From assembly GCA_950295325.1 (NCBI GenBank), contig OX485806.1, forward strand, positions 12,836,001 to 12,896,000: DNA of 60,000 bases, written 5' to 3'. Below, piece by piece: positions 48,191 to 58,948 of this stretch. Every line of letters begins with the position of its first letter. The stretch's first letter is position 1. This stretch comes from Polytrichum commune. Lineage: Eukaryota; Streptophyta; Polytrichopsida; Polytrichales; Polytrichaceae. Below the pieces are notes generated by a model. That model made no database searches, was not told where the DNA came from, and saw only the letters and a program-made list of their open reading frames with translations. A program made the translations under genes and the position numbers.

Positions 48191-48254
48191 GCAACTCCAA
48201 GGAACTCATGGGGAGGCTAGGAAAGATGGGCCTCCCCCAAACCATATTTGTGGG

Positions 48255-49330
48255 ATGTTGGTGAGATACAAGGATGTATTCACCAATGTGTTGCTCAAAA
48301 TGTTATCGCCAAGAAGTGAATTGCAATTTTTCTCAATAAAAAATTTAGTTCTTGAGGCATGTGGTGACAAAGGAAGTTGGTGGACAAACATGAAGAATTT
48401 CAAGGCAGTCCAAGAGGAAAATTGGTCCTTGACTCAAAAAAAAAAAAAGCCATTGGTTGGCCTAGCCAACTACTACCACCACTTCATTCTAGATTTGTTT
48501 TAAGGTTGCTAGGGCCTTACTCGACTTATTGAGGAAATGGCTATCCCAAGAGTGGGATGAGCCTTGTCACCAAGCCCTTGAGAAGCTCAAGAGCAAGTTC
48601 CCTTCACAAGATGTGGTTAAGTTTCCGGGTTTTCATAAGCATTTTGAGGTGCACATGGAGACGAAGGACTTTATCATTGGCGGATGTTGATCCAAGATGG
48701 ATGACCATTGCTTATGGGAGCATTAAGCTCCATGGTTGTCAAACCTTGTCCGGCTTGTGCAAGAAATGGCTATCCCAAGAGTGGGATGAGCCGTGCCACC
48801 AAGCCATTGAGGAGCTTAAGACGAAGTTCTCTTCGCCGCCCGTGCTCAAGTTCGCGGAGTTTGACATACCTTTTGAGGTGCATACGGGGGCGAGGGACTT
48901 TATTTGGCGGATGTTGATGTAAAAAAAAAAAAAGATGGTCATTGCATATGGGAGCATGAAGCTCGATGGTTGTCCGACCTTGTCCGACTTGTGAAAGAAA
49001 TGGCTATCCCAAGAGTGGGACTAGCCTTGTCACCAAGTCTTTGGGGAGCTTAAGAGCAAGTTCTCTTCACCGCCCGTGCTCAAGTTTGTGGAGTTTGACA
49101 AACCTTTTGAGGTGCATACGGGGGCGAGTAACTTTCCCAATGATGGATTGTTAATGTAAGATGGATGGCCTTTGCATATGGGGGCTTAAGGCTCGATGGT
49201 TGTCGAAGAAGACAACCAACTCATGACAAAGAACTTCTTTGCCGTAGTGCATTGCTTGAAGATGTGGAGATATTATTTGGGGTCGCACAAAGCAAAGGTC
49301 TACATGGACAATGTGTCCTAAAAGAATTTT
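48255..49330 (+). pseudogene. copy B RT deletion and triplicated RNase H segment
   Basis: RYKDVFTNVL is followed within about 230 bp by LVGLANYYHHFI, so the reverse-transcriptase fingers and palm with the YxDD site are absent (roughly 190 codons missing). Three direct repeats of about 230 bp follow, each starting AAATGGCTATCCCAAGAGTG (about 48536, 48761 and 48998). Each encodes a decayed FEVHTGARDF-like RNase H start. Next comes DKELLCGSALLEDV-like RNase H sequence in broken frames. Confidence 0.8.
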
Positions 49331-49559
49331 AACATATACAAGCGCAAGTGAGCGCCAAGTCATTGCAGTGACATGATAGTTTGGCGCTTACGAAGGTGGA
49401 TTTGGTCCACAAACCGGACCGTGGAAATGTGGTGCCGGATGCGCGAAGTAGACCGGAAGAGTTCCAAGCAATGAGAACCATCCAAACCTTGTGGCTAATG
49501 TGTGCTGGCAAAGGAAACTTGTGATGCAAGATACGGGAGGGGTAAATTAACTACCCCAA

Positions 49560-50608
49560 GGCACAAAAGCTTTTAGGTGAGCTTCGCAAGAGCAAGGTGC
49601 TTGAAGAGGTTAAGTTGGTGGACGGATCGTTCAAGTGTAAGCAAAGTCGGGTGTATGTGCCTCAAGGCAAGTTGAGGCTATCGGTTTTGAAGGAAGAATG
49701 TGATAGTCCTATTGCCGGCCATAGAGGAGAAAGAAAAAACCGCCATAGAATGGTGTCTTGGAGGTACCATTGGCGGTGCATAAAGGAGGATATAACCCAC
49801 TTTGTGAAGGCGTGAATAAAGTGCCAAGTGAACCGAGCCTCTTACCAAAAGCAAGGTGGTTTCTTGCAACCGTTGCCTATCCCGTCGGCGCCATGGCATA
49901 GTATGTGCATGGACTTGATCACAAGTTTGCCGGAGTCACATGGGTGTGATGCCATCTTGTTGATGGTAGAGCGGTTTGCCAAGTTGGCACACATGGTGCC
50001 GATTGTGGGAACCGCCACCGCGTTGGAAACCGCATAGCCTTTTCTCAAAGGATGGTTGAGGCACCACGGGTCGCCGAGAGTGATTGTGTGGGATCAAGAT
50101 CCAAAGTTCACAAGTGCATTTTCAATGTATTTCTCTATGGAGGTCGGAATGAAACTAAGGTTTAGCACGGCCTTGCATTCCCAAATGAATGGGAAAGCGG
50201 AGCATGTGAATGGAGTCTTGAAGCAATACTTGAGGAACTTGGTGGGGGCGGACCAAGGAGATTGGGCGGACTATGTGGGTCGAGCGGAGTGTAATTGCAA
50301 TGTAGCCACGCACTTGGCTACCAAGGGGTGGTCTTTCGTGGTGGCCTATGGAGTGGTCTTTCGTGGTGGCCTATGGAGTGGATGCTCTCCAACCTATTAA
50401 CCTAGCTCTCGAGGGGGCACATTCAACACTAGAGTTCAACCAAGATGGTGAGGACTTGGCTAAGAAGCGTGAACAAGTCTTGGAGATGACCAAGTTGTTG
50501 GTGGAGAAAGCCCGAAGGTGCTACAAAGTGCAAGTCAATGCCGGAAGACGCGAAGTGGAGAATGAGGTGGGCCAAAAGGTGTTGTTGAATGTGAACAACT
50601 TCACTTAG
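49560..50608 (+). pseudogene. copy B integrase remnant
   Basis: A zinc-binding start (GHRGERKNRH) is followed by a TGA in the position of the first CxxC cysteine (around 49814), shared with copy A. The core retains MDLITSLPES, WDQDPKFTSAF and a GKAEHVNGVLKQYLR block, which hold the D, D and E positions. A TAG after ALETA (50036-50038) and one after NNFT are shared with copy A. Confidence 0.82.
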
Positions 50609-50894
50609 CCGGAAGGCCTCACTCCAAAGTTCATGTCCAAAATTGGAGCTTCGTTTTCCATGGTGGAACAAGTGTTCAAGAACATGTATAAGTTGGAATA
50701 ACCGCCCGAGATCAAAGTGCATCCGACATTTCATGTCTCATTACGAAAGTCATATAAGGACGACACCTTGTGGCCCGATCACAAGCAAGTGATTAGGCCA
50801 CGTCCCGACCTTGTGGAGGTCATTTGGAACATGAGGTAGGAGGGCATCCTCAAGTGTAGGAAGTCCAAGTGAAAATGAAAGAAAATGTACAAAG

Positions 50895-51038
50895 GAGTAC
50901 TTGGTGAAATGGTGAGGATACCATGAGAAAGAAACCGCTTGGGTGGCGGCAAGAGACATGGTGAACACCAATGAATTGGTGAAGCACTTTGAAGAAACTA
51001 AGGCTAAGGATTCCAATAAAATGAAGCGTAGGCATTGA
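50895..51038 (+). pseudogene. copy B chromodomain remnant
   Basis: EYLVKW, then a TGA (50913-50915), then GYHEKETAWVAARDMVN and KHFEETKAKDSNK, ending at a stop. This is the C-terminal chromodomain of chromoviruses, which directs integration to chromatin marks. The TGA sits at the same position in copy A. Confidence 0.75.
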
Positions 51039-51851
51039 TGAGGACATCAATCTCCTTTAGTGGGGGAGAGACGCTAGTAGCACACTTAGCTTCGAGGCTA
51101 ATTCCTCCACAACATGAACTTGTTCTTTGGCTTGAGGGAATAAAGTCCAAACTTTAGTGGTGCAAAGAGAAAAGTATGAGATGAGGTCCTAGTCTTGTAC
51201 TTGTGCTTGGTTAATGGAAGAGGGGGAATAGACATGCCAAACTAGGTTGGGTAAGCCGAGTAATTGGGGCCATGGCTTGGAGGGGCCTTGGATAAAACCA
51301 AGAAACTTCTTAGTTGTGGGCTTGTCCGGGCGGGGACAAGGTGATGGCGCGTGCTCATAAAAGTGCTACCCGCGAGCTAACGAGAGTTGGCGCATGGGAG
51401 TCATGAACCCATGTCTCGAAAGAGCAAAGTGGGAACCGAGTCGGGCGGGACTTGGCATCACCCCCGTGCGATCGAGGCGTGGCTTAACAATGGAAAGCCA
51501 TCTCGGAGTTGCAACCGAGACAACTTAGTGGAAGCGTTGAGGTCTCGCCTAGATGTGTCACGTTAGGCTAGTGGAGCCTAACGGGGGAGGCCCCAAAGGA
51601 GGGGCAACCCAAGTGAGTCCCAAAGTAGGTGGGTCTAGTGTAGGTTAGGTCCTTGGAGGAGAGATCCAAGGTCGCTAACGGACCACCTAGGAACGACACC
51701 TTTGGGACTATGCCAAATTTGAAGATGCATTGTGGGGGTCGCGCCCTAAGGTAAACACAATGCCGCACCATAGAGGATGGCAACTTGAGAATTGGTGTGC
51801 CGACTACGAGTATAGTCGATGAGGGCATCGACTCCGTTTGGTGGGGGTGAG

Positions 51852-52825
51852 TGTCGCGCACCTCTCCATGAGGAGTGCCCGAAACACCATGGGCACAAGG
51901 GGGACCCCGGAGTGACACCCGGGACTTGTGGCGCCGTTGGTGAGAGGGCCCAAGTGATCCTAGTGTGGGTGAGGGCCCCGGGCGTTGGGAACGCCTCCCA
52001 CCCACGAAGACTAGGAGGCACAAGGGTAAGGCCATGAGCTATGCGTAGCTCATGGCGTGGTGATTCTAGAAAGCTCAAGAACACCTCAATCGGAGGTGTG
52101 AGCTAGGAGTTATGGCCATTTGAGTGGGGCGCTGTCCCGGGACAGCGCCCTGGTACAGCAGTGCCTGGGAGTGATTCCCGGGACTGCCAAGGTTCAAACA
52201 GGCATAACTTCCTCAAGACTTGCCCGATTGGGACAAGCGAGGAACCCATCGGCATCTACGTGAAGCGTAGATGAGGATGGAGTGGTTGGTTGTTATGATC
52301 AGACATCATACAAGGAAGTTATGATGGTCTGAAGCTGCTGGGGGGGTTCTAGGCCCAGCAGCTAAGGGAAAATGTCCACTTGGCCCCAACTCTTGGTAGA
52401 GAGACAAGAGGTTGGTTGGCGGTGGGGTAGGGGCTCCGTGTAGAGTCCTAGAGGCTTATATGGGTGAGGTGGTATGGCCTCACCCACCCGAGGCCGAACG
52501 GCAAGGCCTCCATGGGCTTTGGCCTATTGTGAGGCCATAGTTGCCTAGTATGCTTCGGGTTGTTGTAGTGTTGCTCCGGCAATGCGATGATCAACATAGG
52601 ATTGGACTTCCATGGATGGAAGTCCACATTGGGGAAATGGGTTACCAATTAAGGGGTGAGTCCCGAAAGCAAAGTAGGAGGGTTGGTTCCCTCCTATGAA
52701 CTATTGGTCCGGGGTAAGAGGAGCTAACCATTAGCATGGCGGTATGCGAATGGTTAGCGCTCGTAACCTTTGCTAGAATTGAAAATTGGCAAGATTGTCA
52801 AGGGGGGCTAGCAAGGGTTGCGACA
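51852..52825 (+). mobile_element. copy B 3' LTR
   Basis: TGTCGCGCACC to GGGTTGCGACA. Its variants (GAGGAACCC, GAGGATGG, GGGGCTCCG, CACATTGGGGAAATGGG) match the complete LTR at 58949-59922 better than its own 5' LTR. Confidence 0.92.
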
Positions 52826-52858
52826 ACATTTATATTAATACTTGATTTCTCCAATCAG

Positions 52859-54316
52859 GAAAAAGTTTTAACCCAAGACCAATTGGCCGAGATGCTGTCG
52901 TGCAATCTTGCGGAGTCCGTCCACAACAAGTGGCTTCAAGCCTCCGGCAACAAGGGTGGAGATCTATACGTGGCTACGGTTGACGACTACATTCGCGCCT
53001 TCTTACAAGTTGTTGCATACTACCAGTTCCTTAAAGGTGGAATTGGCGGAGATGGTCCAAGCAAAGAAGAACTAAAGCTCAGGGGTGCTCAACGTCGAGC
53101 TCAACGTACTGGCGACCCCACAGTGTTGCAGAAGGTCTTGCTTGACATGCCCGGTGGGGAAGAATTTTGCACTCGCGATCCACACCTTGAGGGCACCGAG
53201 GTGTCTGGATCGCAGAAGCGAAGACCAGACACTCCAATTGGTGATGATGGCGAGACCCACCGCCCCGATACCGTGAACTTCTCTCGCCCTGCCCCCGGTA
53301 AGCGTGTCACTCGATCTCAACCAGAAACACTACCCACTATCATTGAGGAGTCTTCCCCCTCTGTACAAGAGGTTCAAGTGCCTTCACCTGCAGGACTTGG
53401 TTTCCAGCGTGTCACTGCCGTGCAAGAAACCAAAGTAGATGTCTCTCTTTGGCATATTGCCCGCATACCCTATACGTCTGGGAAGTCTTGTTGGGCTAAT
53501 CATGCGGGCACGAAGAAGAAGTGCACCGCAAGAATCGTCACTAATAATAAGAGCGTCCCTGCGCCGACCTACACCAGTATGTGGCATCATTACAAACTCC
53601 AATCTATGAAGCGCACGGACTTTGTCTTTTGCCCAGACGACATTGAACGTTGCGTGAAGGGCCCTCGTCGGAAATGAGTCATGCCGTTCTCTGCTGATGA
53701 CCAGAAGCCTCCTATTCTCCCAATCTGGCCCGTGAAGATTGGTACCAACCTCACCCGCTCGGAGATCTTCGCCCTTGAGAACGCAGGTTTTCAACTCCCA
53801 CCAAAGGAGCGCATCACACCGACTCAACTCTTCACCAACTCTGCTCCCCCGCTGGATATGTCTGGAATCCGTGTTCCAGAAAACCCCGACATGATCCCTC
53901 CGACAAGATTGTCCAAGCTTGTTCGGCGATCCAGCAGCGCAACTTCGGCAAAGCAGAGGCAGATGGTGGCCTCTGCTGAAGCTATGCATGGTACCGTTCT
54001 GAAGTTAACTATGATCCCTCAACCGGGATTTGGTTGCATTATCACACTGCAGTTCAAATCAGAACCCCAACTACCGATCTACCAAGTGACAGTCAATTCT
54101 CTTCCAGAGTGCAACTGCGCATACTTCTTGGATATGATTTCCAAGTTCAGCCGCAAACGAAATTCTTATCTGAATTGTAAGCATTTGTATTACATTTTCA
54201 TCAAGGTTTCTAATTTGGATGCGGAAGTGAATTTGTTCATTCACGCCCCGACATTTAGCTTCAACGAAGTCAAACTTATCCTCGAAGGGGGTCTTTTGAT
54301 AAAGTCTACTTCTTAG
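52859..54316 (+). pseudogene. MULE transposase segment 4 (C-terminus, SWIM)
   Basis: Acceptor CCAATCAG ends at 52858. The exon reads EKVLTQDQLAEMLSC and NLAESVHNKW, passes a TGA at 53675-53677 without changing frame, and ends after the SWIM finger at the stop 54314-54316. Without the retrotransposon the intron would be about 91 bp. Confidence 0.8.
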
Positions 54317-54381
54317 GATTTATCTCAGCCTAGCAGTACTTTGGGCTATGATATATGTGTCCATTTCTGGATCTCTTGTGA

Positions 54382-55468
54382 AGCAATAATTGATTGATAT
54401 ACTAAAGGTATAATCTCAATGATTATTTTTATTTGCTTCAAAATTTTGTATTACAATGCTTCCTATGTCTATCAACTCTATTTCCGTTTTGCATACTTCT
54501 TAGATGATTACGAGGGAGATGGACCCGGTCGAAGCAAATCCATATAAGAAACTATCTTATCTCTCTTTCGATCCTTCAGCGGAAGATGATGCGGCGTCAT
54601 TCCTCTCATCCATTCGCGAAATGAAAGAGACTTCGAAGATTCCCCTTCCATCTTCACCTCCTCCTCCGTTTCGTTCAATTTGTCTTCATCCAAATCAGCA
54701 TCCTTCTCCAGCACATCTTCTTGTCTTTTTTCTTTTTTCTCATATTGTTTTTGCTCCTCCCGCACCCTCCACCTCCATGCTTGTGTAGACTGCGAAAATG
54801 GAGTCAGCTCGTAGTCATCACTACTTCGATTTCCAGCAACAAACTCAAATTTCGGCGATGGATTAAAGGGAATATGAGGATCTCCTAGACTTCTAATTTC
54901 CTTCTCCCATCCTAATCCAGCAAACATGTCTCTCTCATCTCCTATTGTGTGCAACTGTATATACAATCATGTTGGATATGAGTCCAATTTATAATCTATT
55001 CGGCCACAAACGATAATTTCTAAAGTCCAAGCTATAGAATAGACTCACATATAAGACAAAGAGAAAAGTGATGAATAAAAACCAAGCAAATTTATTATTT
55101 TGATTCCTTTGTATTTTGATTGACTCATTCTTCAATTATACCAATATCAAAAAATCCATTTTCATTGATTTTTTCTTGTAGTCATCCTTCGTTTTAATAA
55201 TTCAACCACCTCACGGTTTCCAAACTTAATGAGACCATTTCAAATTCAGGATTTTTATTTTATTTTATGACCTATACATCCTACGGAAATAGATCCAATT
55301 TTTTACTATTATTGTCATATTCTGGAATATTCTTGGTATATTCTTGGCTATTTTGAAATATCCTAATTTTAGTTTGATAAGTTTACTATTTTTATTTCCT
55401 CTACGCTCTCCGCTCTCCAAATCTCCGCTCTCCGCTCTCCGCTCTACGCTCACATACAAGTGTCGTCC
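54382..55468. mobile_element. MULE-type element right end (duplicated at 16877-17941)
   Basis: About 1.08 kb collinear with 16877-17941, from GAAGCAATAATTGATTGATA to the CTCTCCG minisatellite (55400-55445) and ACATACAAGTGTCGTCCG. The plus-strand sequence changes to gypsy pol immediately afterwards, so the element's end lies near 55460-55468. The matching inverted end was not found in the window. Confidence 0.65.
54508..54966 (-). CDS. conserved small ORF at MULE end, unknown function
   Basis: An open frame of 152 codons if the upstream MYIQLHTI is used; the conserved part starts at GDERDMFAGLGWEKEIRSL. It then has a DPHIPF-containing segment, RSSDDYELTPFSQSTQAWRW, a Lys/Glu/Gln-rich probable coiled coil (EEQKQYEKKEKRQ to NETEEEVK), SLSFREWM and SYMDLLRPGPSPS. 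It converges with the MULE transposase, whose stop is about 190 bp away. The second copy at 16970-17478 continues eight or so residues past this one's stop. Conservation in two MULE-end copies suggests an accessory transposon protein. No domain is recognised. Confidence 0.6.
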   Translation of the reverse strand: MYIQLHTIGDERDMFAGLGWEKEIRSLGDPHIPFNPSPKFEFVAGNRSSDDYELTPFSQSTQAWRWRVREEQKQYEKKEKRQEDVLEKDADLDEDKLNETEEEVKMEGESSKSLSFREWMRGMTPHHLPLKDRKRDKIVSYMDLLRPGPSPS

Positions 55469-56871
55469 GGCAATGATGCGGTAGCGTAATCGGACATAAT
55501 GTCTCGGTACCATCCAAAGTGGCCCAACACACTTTGAATGCCTTTTACCGTGGTCGGGGGTTCCAAGTTGGTAATTTCCTCTATCTTCTCGGGATCAGGT
55601 TTTTTTCCCGTCTTCGAGACCACATACCCTAGCAAAACTCCCCGAGTTACGGCTACGTACATTTTGGATGGATTGAGAGCTATTCCGTTGGCCCTACACT
55701 TCACGAAGCAAGCCCTCAGTGCCTCAAGATGAGCTACCTTTGTCGTTTGGGTGCTAAAATCGTCGATGAACACCGACATCGTGAGGTGGAGTAACTCAAA
55801 AAACACTGCCGTTACCACATGCTGGAAGGCTGATGGCCCATTGCAGAGCCAAAATGGCATTACCAAGTAGATAAACGTACCCCAAGGTGTAGTAAAGGCG
55901 GTCTTATGATAATCCTTGGGGTCGATAGATACCTGGTTGTATCCCGAGTAACTGTCCATGAACGTGTACAACTCGTGGCCGGCTACCTCATCTAGTATCT
56001 GGTTAATGAATGGCAGAGGGAAATGGTCCTTTTGGGTGGCCGCGTTCAGCTTCCTATAATCGATGCACACCCAAAGTTTACCATTCTTCTTCTTCACCAA
56101 TACCATTGGTGAAACCCAATCCGTGATTTCAATTGGTCGGATGAATCTAGCCTCCAATAGTTTCTCGAGCTCTGCTTTCACTACTAGTTGGAGGCGAGGG
56201 TTCATTTGCCGTTCCTTTTGGCGGATTGGTTTAGCCCCTGGGATTAGTGGAATTGAATGTTGGGCTAGATGTGGAGGTATACCCTTGAGGTCCTTATAGG
56301 ACCAAGCGAAAATGTCTCTAAACTCTACGACTAACTTTGAGTATTTAGAGATTTCCGCGGGAGATAGTTGTGAACCCATCTTGATGGGTTTAGGTTCCTC
56401 ACTGGGTAGACTAACATCAATTTCCTGCCGGTCTGCATCCGACACTTTTGTGGGGTTGGTTGGGCCTTTATACCAATCGTTTGGCACCGAGGGATATGAC
56501 GCGAAATCATGGCCTACCTGAATTCCGGTAGAGGTGTTCCTGAAATGCAAGGATGGAAGAATATCTTCTTCGAGCAAGAGGTCCTCTAGGCCTATAGGTT
56601 GCATGCCATCAATCTCGAAGGAATAAATTGACTCAAGCGGTAGGTCATCGGCTATGAGCGCGAATCCGGTGTATCCACGTGACGTGTCCTTGGTGGCGGT
56701 GATCGGATATATCTGGGTGTGGTTGGGAATTTCTTCCGGATTGAGTTCCATCCATGTTGTGAACTCACATGTGTCCTCCCAGCCGTAGAGGCCAGGACCG
56801 AGGTCTTTCACTGGGTCTAGATGTGTCTTACAGCCTAGCACCTGGTTGGCTAAATCCACTGAGGTGATCAT
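55460..56871 (-). pseudogene. Ty3/gypsy reverse transcriptase (second family), interrupted
   Basis: A 470-codon open frame from ATG 56871. After an N-terminal linker (to about residue 200) it shows a gypsy reverse transcriptase: WVSPMVLVKKKNGKLWVCID, YRKLNAATQKDHFPLPFINQ, the catalytic box as VFIDDF (family FxDD/YxDD), NPSKMYVAV and LGHFGWYRDIMSDYA. The frame runs out where the MULE-type end begins (the last few residues belong to that element). RNase H and integrase are missing; they are not found elsewhere on the left. The protease lies upstream on the same strand at 58139-57768. Confidence 0.88.
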
Positions 56872-57767
56872 GGGTTTTTGCTTTAATTTGGGTACATCGG
56901 ATTCTGAGAATTATACCGAAGGCTTACGGAGTGCAATTCTTGTCGTTGTTCTGTTGTGAGGGGGCCCAAATGTTATTTGGGAGGTACCCGTAGACCACTC
57001 GGTTGTGGCATTTTCTCTCTGAAGCTAGTCTCTACCTCGGGGGGGCCACTGGCGAAAAACGTAGGAACTACGTGCGATAAAATATAGGGTCTTGTATAAA
57101 AATTTGGCGTAAAATTTGTAAAATTATTAGATGTAGTATACAGTGCTCTGGAATTGTGAAACATGATTATATGTAATATAGCATTTGACAAAACATGATT
57201 AAATTACCTAAGTGGTACATATAAAATAGCATGGAGAAAAAGCGATAGTTTTAAAAATTAAATACTTTGCCACCAAAATATAAAACCGGCCCCACTTTAG
57301 ACCTTTCGGAAATTGCATAAATGAAAAAAAGAATGCCGGCTAATTGCCTAAATACATTAGGAAATGGGGGCTATCAACCGATAAATTTTGCACTCTCGGG
57401 TAAAAATTGAAAAATCTACCTAAGACCTCAAGGTTTCTAGCTGTGTTATCCAACACAACTTTTATTCGTTGGCTCGTGTTGCTTAATGACATGTAATTGC
57501 AATCTTTTGTTGTTATTGTTTAGTGTTTTTCTTTGCCCGGACTTCAGTGTGACCCTGAACCCTAAACCCTAGTAAATGTTTGTTTCTCTTACTCTGTACA
57601 CGTGCTTCTAACGTATCATACACTTTAAGGAATGGGGGCAATCAGGGGAAAAAAATTACATATAAGTAATATAGGGTACCATAAAATCAACCATCCAAGA
57701 ATTTATAATTACCAATAGGGTGCAAATAATCACAACAATTTACCATTATTTCAAAAATTAGCATCCC
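56872..57767. other. AT-rich stretch between gypsy protease and RT
   Basis: No coding frame. The pol linker may extend to about 56950. The rest does not look like pol and may be an insertion that separated protease and reverse transcriptase; I see no clear ends. Confidence 0.4.
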
Positions 57768-58139
57768 TTATAATCCTTTCTCATAGGTGAATAGCCCCCA
57801 TTTTAATAGGTCATTATCGTAGGTGTATGCAAAATATACAAGGGAGTGCCCCCCCCCGAGGTCTCTACCTAAAAGTATCGGATAACTTTTGGATGTTACA
57901 GGGAGCCTCAAAACTTGAAACGTGATCGTATAGACTTCTCCCCCAACTTTCATCAAGCAATCCTTTACCTGTCCAAGGGGGGTGATTTGTCTTTGGTCCG
58001 CCACATTGATAACAAAGGGTGAAGGGCCAGTGAGCTCGAGGCCAAGTTTCTCCAACGTTGAAAGTGGCATAATATTGATCCCACTACCCCCATCAACCAG
58101 GGTGTGCGGGATTATTTTGTCCATAATCTCAACCTCCAC
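57768..58139 (-). pseudogene. Ty3/gypsy aspartic protease fragment (second family)
   Basis: Reads VDGGSGINIMPLSTLEKLGL, NVADQRQITPLGQV and YPILLGRD, the plant gypsy retropepsin arrangement. The active site is D-G-G in place of D-T/S-G, so it may be inactive. The stop near 57766 separates it from the reverse transcriptase frame. Confidence 0.8.
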
Positions 58140-58261
58140 CTCGATTGGTCCTTTGTCCCCTAGGGGGGTTCTTCAGACCTCAACTGCCATCGTTGGGATT
58201 TTTGCCTTCCTAACCTAGGTGGCTCCTTCCTTGAATTCCTTTCTTAAGGCGGGAGCTACTT

Positions 58262-58948
58262 TGTCGCGCACCTCTCCATGAGGAGTGTCCGAAACACCAT
58301 GGACACAAGGGGGACCCCGGAGTGACACCCGGGACTTGTGGCGCCGTTGGTGAGGGCCCAAGTGATCCTAGTGTGGGTGAGGGCCCCGGGCGTTGGAAAC
58401 GCCTCCCACCCACGGAGACTAGGAGGCATGAGGGTAAGGCCATGAGCTATGCGTAGCTCATGGCATGGTGATTCTAGAATGCTCAAGATCACCTCAAGCG
58501 GAGGTGTGAGCTGGGAGTTATGGCCATTTGAGTGGGGCGCTGTCCCGGGACAGCGCCCTGGTCCAGCAGTGCCTGGGAGTGATTCCCGGGACTGCCAAGG
58601 TTCAAACAGGCATAACTTCCTCAATACTTGCCCGAATGGGGCAAGTGAGGAGTCCATCGGCATCTACGTGAAGCGTAGATGAAGATGGAGTGGTTGGTTA
58701 TTATGATCAGACATCATACAAGGAAGTTATGATGGTCTGAAGCTGCAAGGGGGTTCTAGGCCCAGCAGCTAAAGGAAAATGACCACTTGGCCCCAACTCT
58801 TGGTAGAGAGACAAGAGGTTGGTTGACGGTGGGGTAGGGGCCCCGCGTAGAATCCTAGAGGCTTATATGGGTGAGGTGGTGTGGCCTCACCCACCCGAGG
58901 CCGAACGGCACGGCCTCCATGGGCTTTGGCCCAATGTGAGGCCATAGT
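58262..58948 (+). mobile_element. truncated family A LTR (C1)
   Basis: The first 687 bp or so of a 974-bp LTR, from TGTCGCGCACC to GGCCATAGT, cut where the next LTR begins. It is inserted in the minus-strand gypsy gag-protease region. Confidence 0.9.

Larger units (their letters stand above)
45736..52825 (+). mobile_element. chromovirus (Ty3/gypsy) family A, copy B
   Basis: A 7,090-bp element in plus orientation with target duplication ACATT (45731-45735 and 52826-52830), inserted into the intron of the MULE transposase. The LTRs are 45736-46709 and 51852-52825, 974 bp each; I counted roughly 35 differences, about 96% identity. The primer-binding site is at 46712-46723 and the polypurine tract at 51838-51851. 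The internal region is collinear with copy A and carries the same major lesions, plus its own poly-A runs (48437 and 48920) and a 25-bp local duplication near 50327-50376. Confidence 0.92.
35423..54316 (+). pseudogene. MULE transposase with SWIM finger, split by three insertions
   Basis: One gene is recovered by skipping 36460-43499, 43933-45008 and the intron that contains 45736-52825; the reading frame is continuous across all three junctions. In order the protein shows: an N-terminal domain; a D/S-rich acidic linker (NVIDLSDSSSEDV); a Cys-rich segment (QCQNPSCDY, VCRICKEPPKC); a DDE-type core with YDGTY, MADSAQANWN and the MULE C-x2-H block CFFHWKQS; CNLAESVHNKW; a basic KR-rich linker; and a SWIM finger CNC...CKH (ECNCAYFLD...NCKHLYYIF) near 54110-54190. 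It would cut and paste MULE elements. Three in-frame stops remain: TAG 35723-35725, TAA 45193-45195 and TGA 53675-53677. ATG 35423 is chosen over 35384 and 35459 as a compromise; the start is uncertain. Confidence 0.82.

Noticed and set aside
57555-57572. Telomere-like CCCTAAACCCTA
   Set aside because: Only about two units, inside a decayed retroelement; no array.
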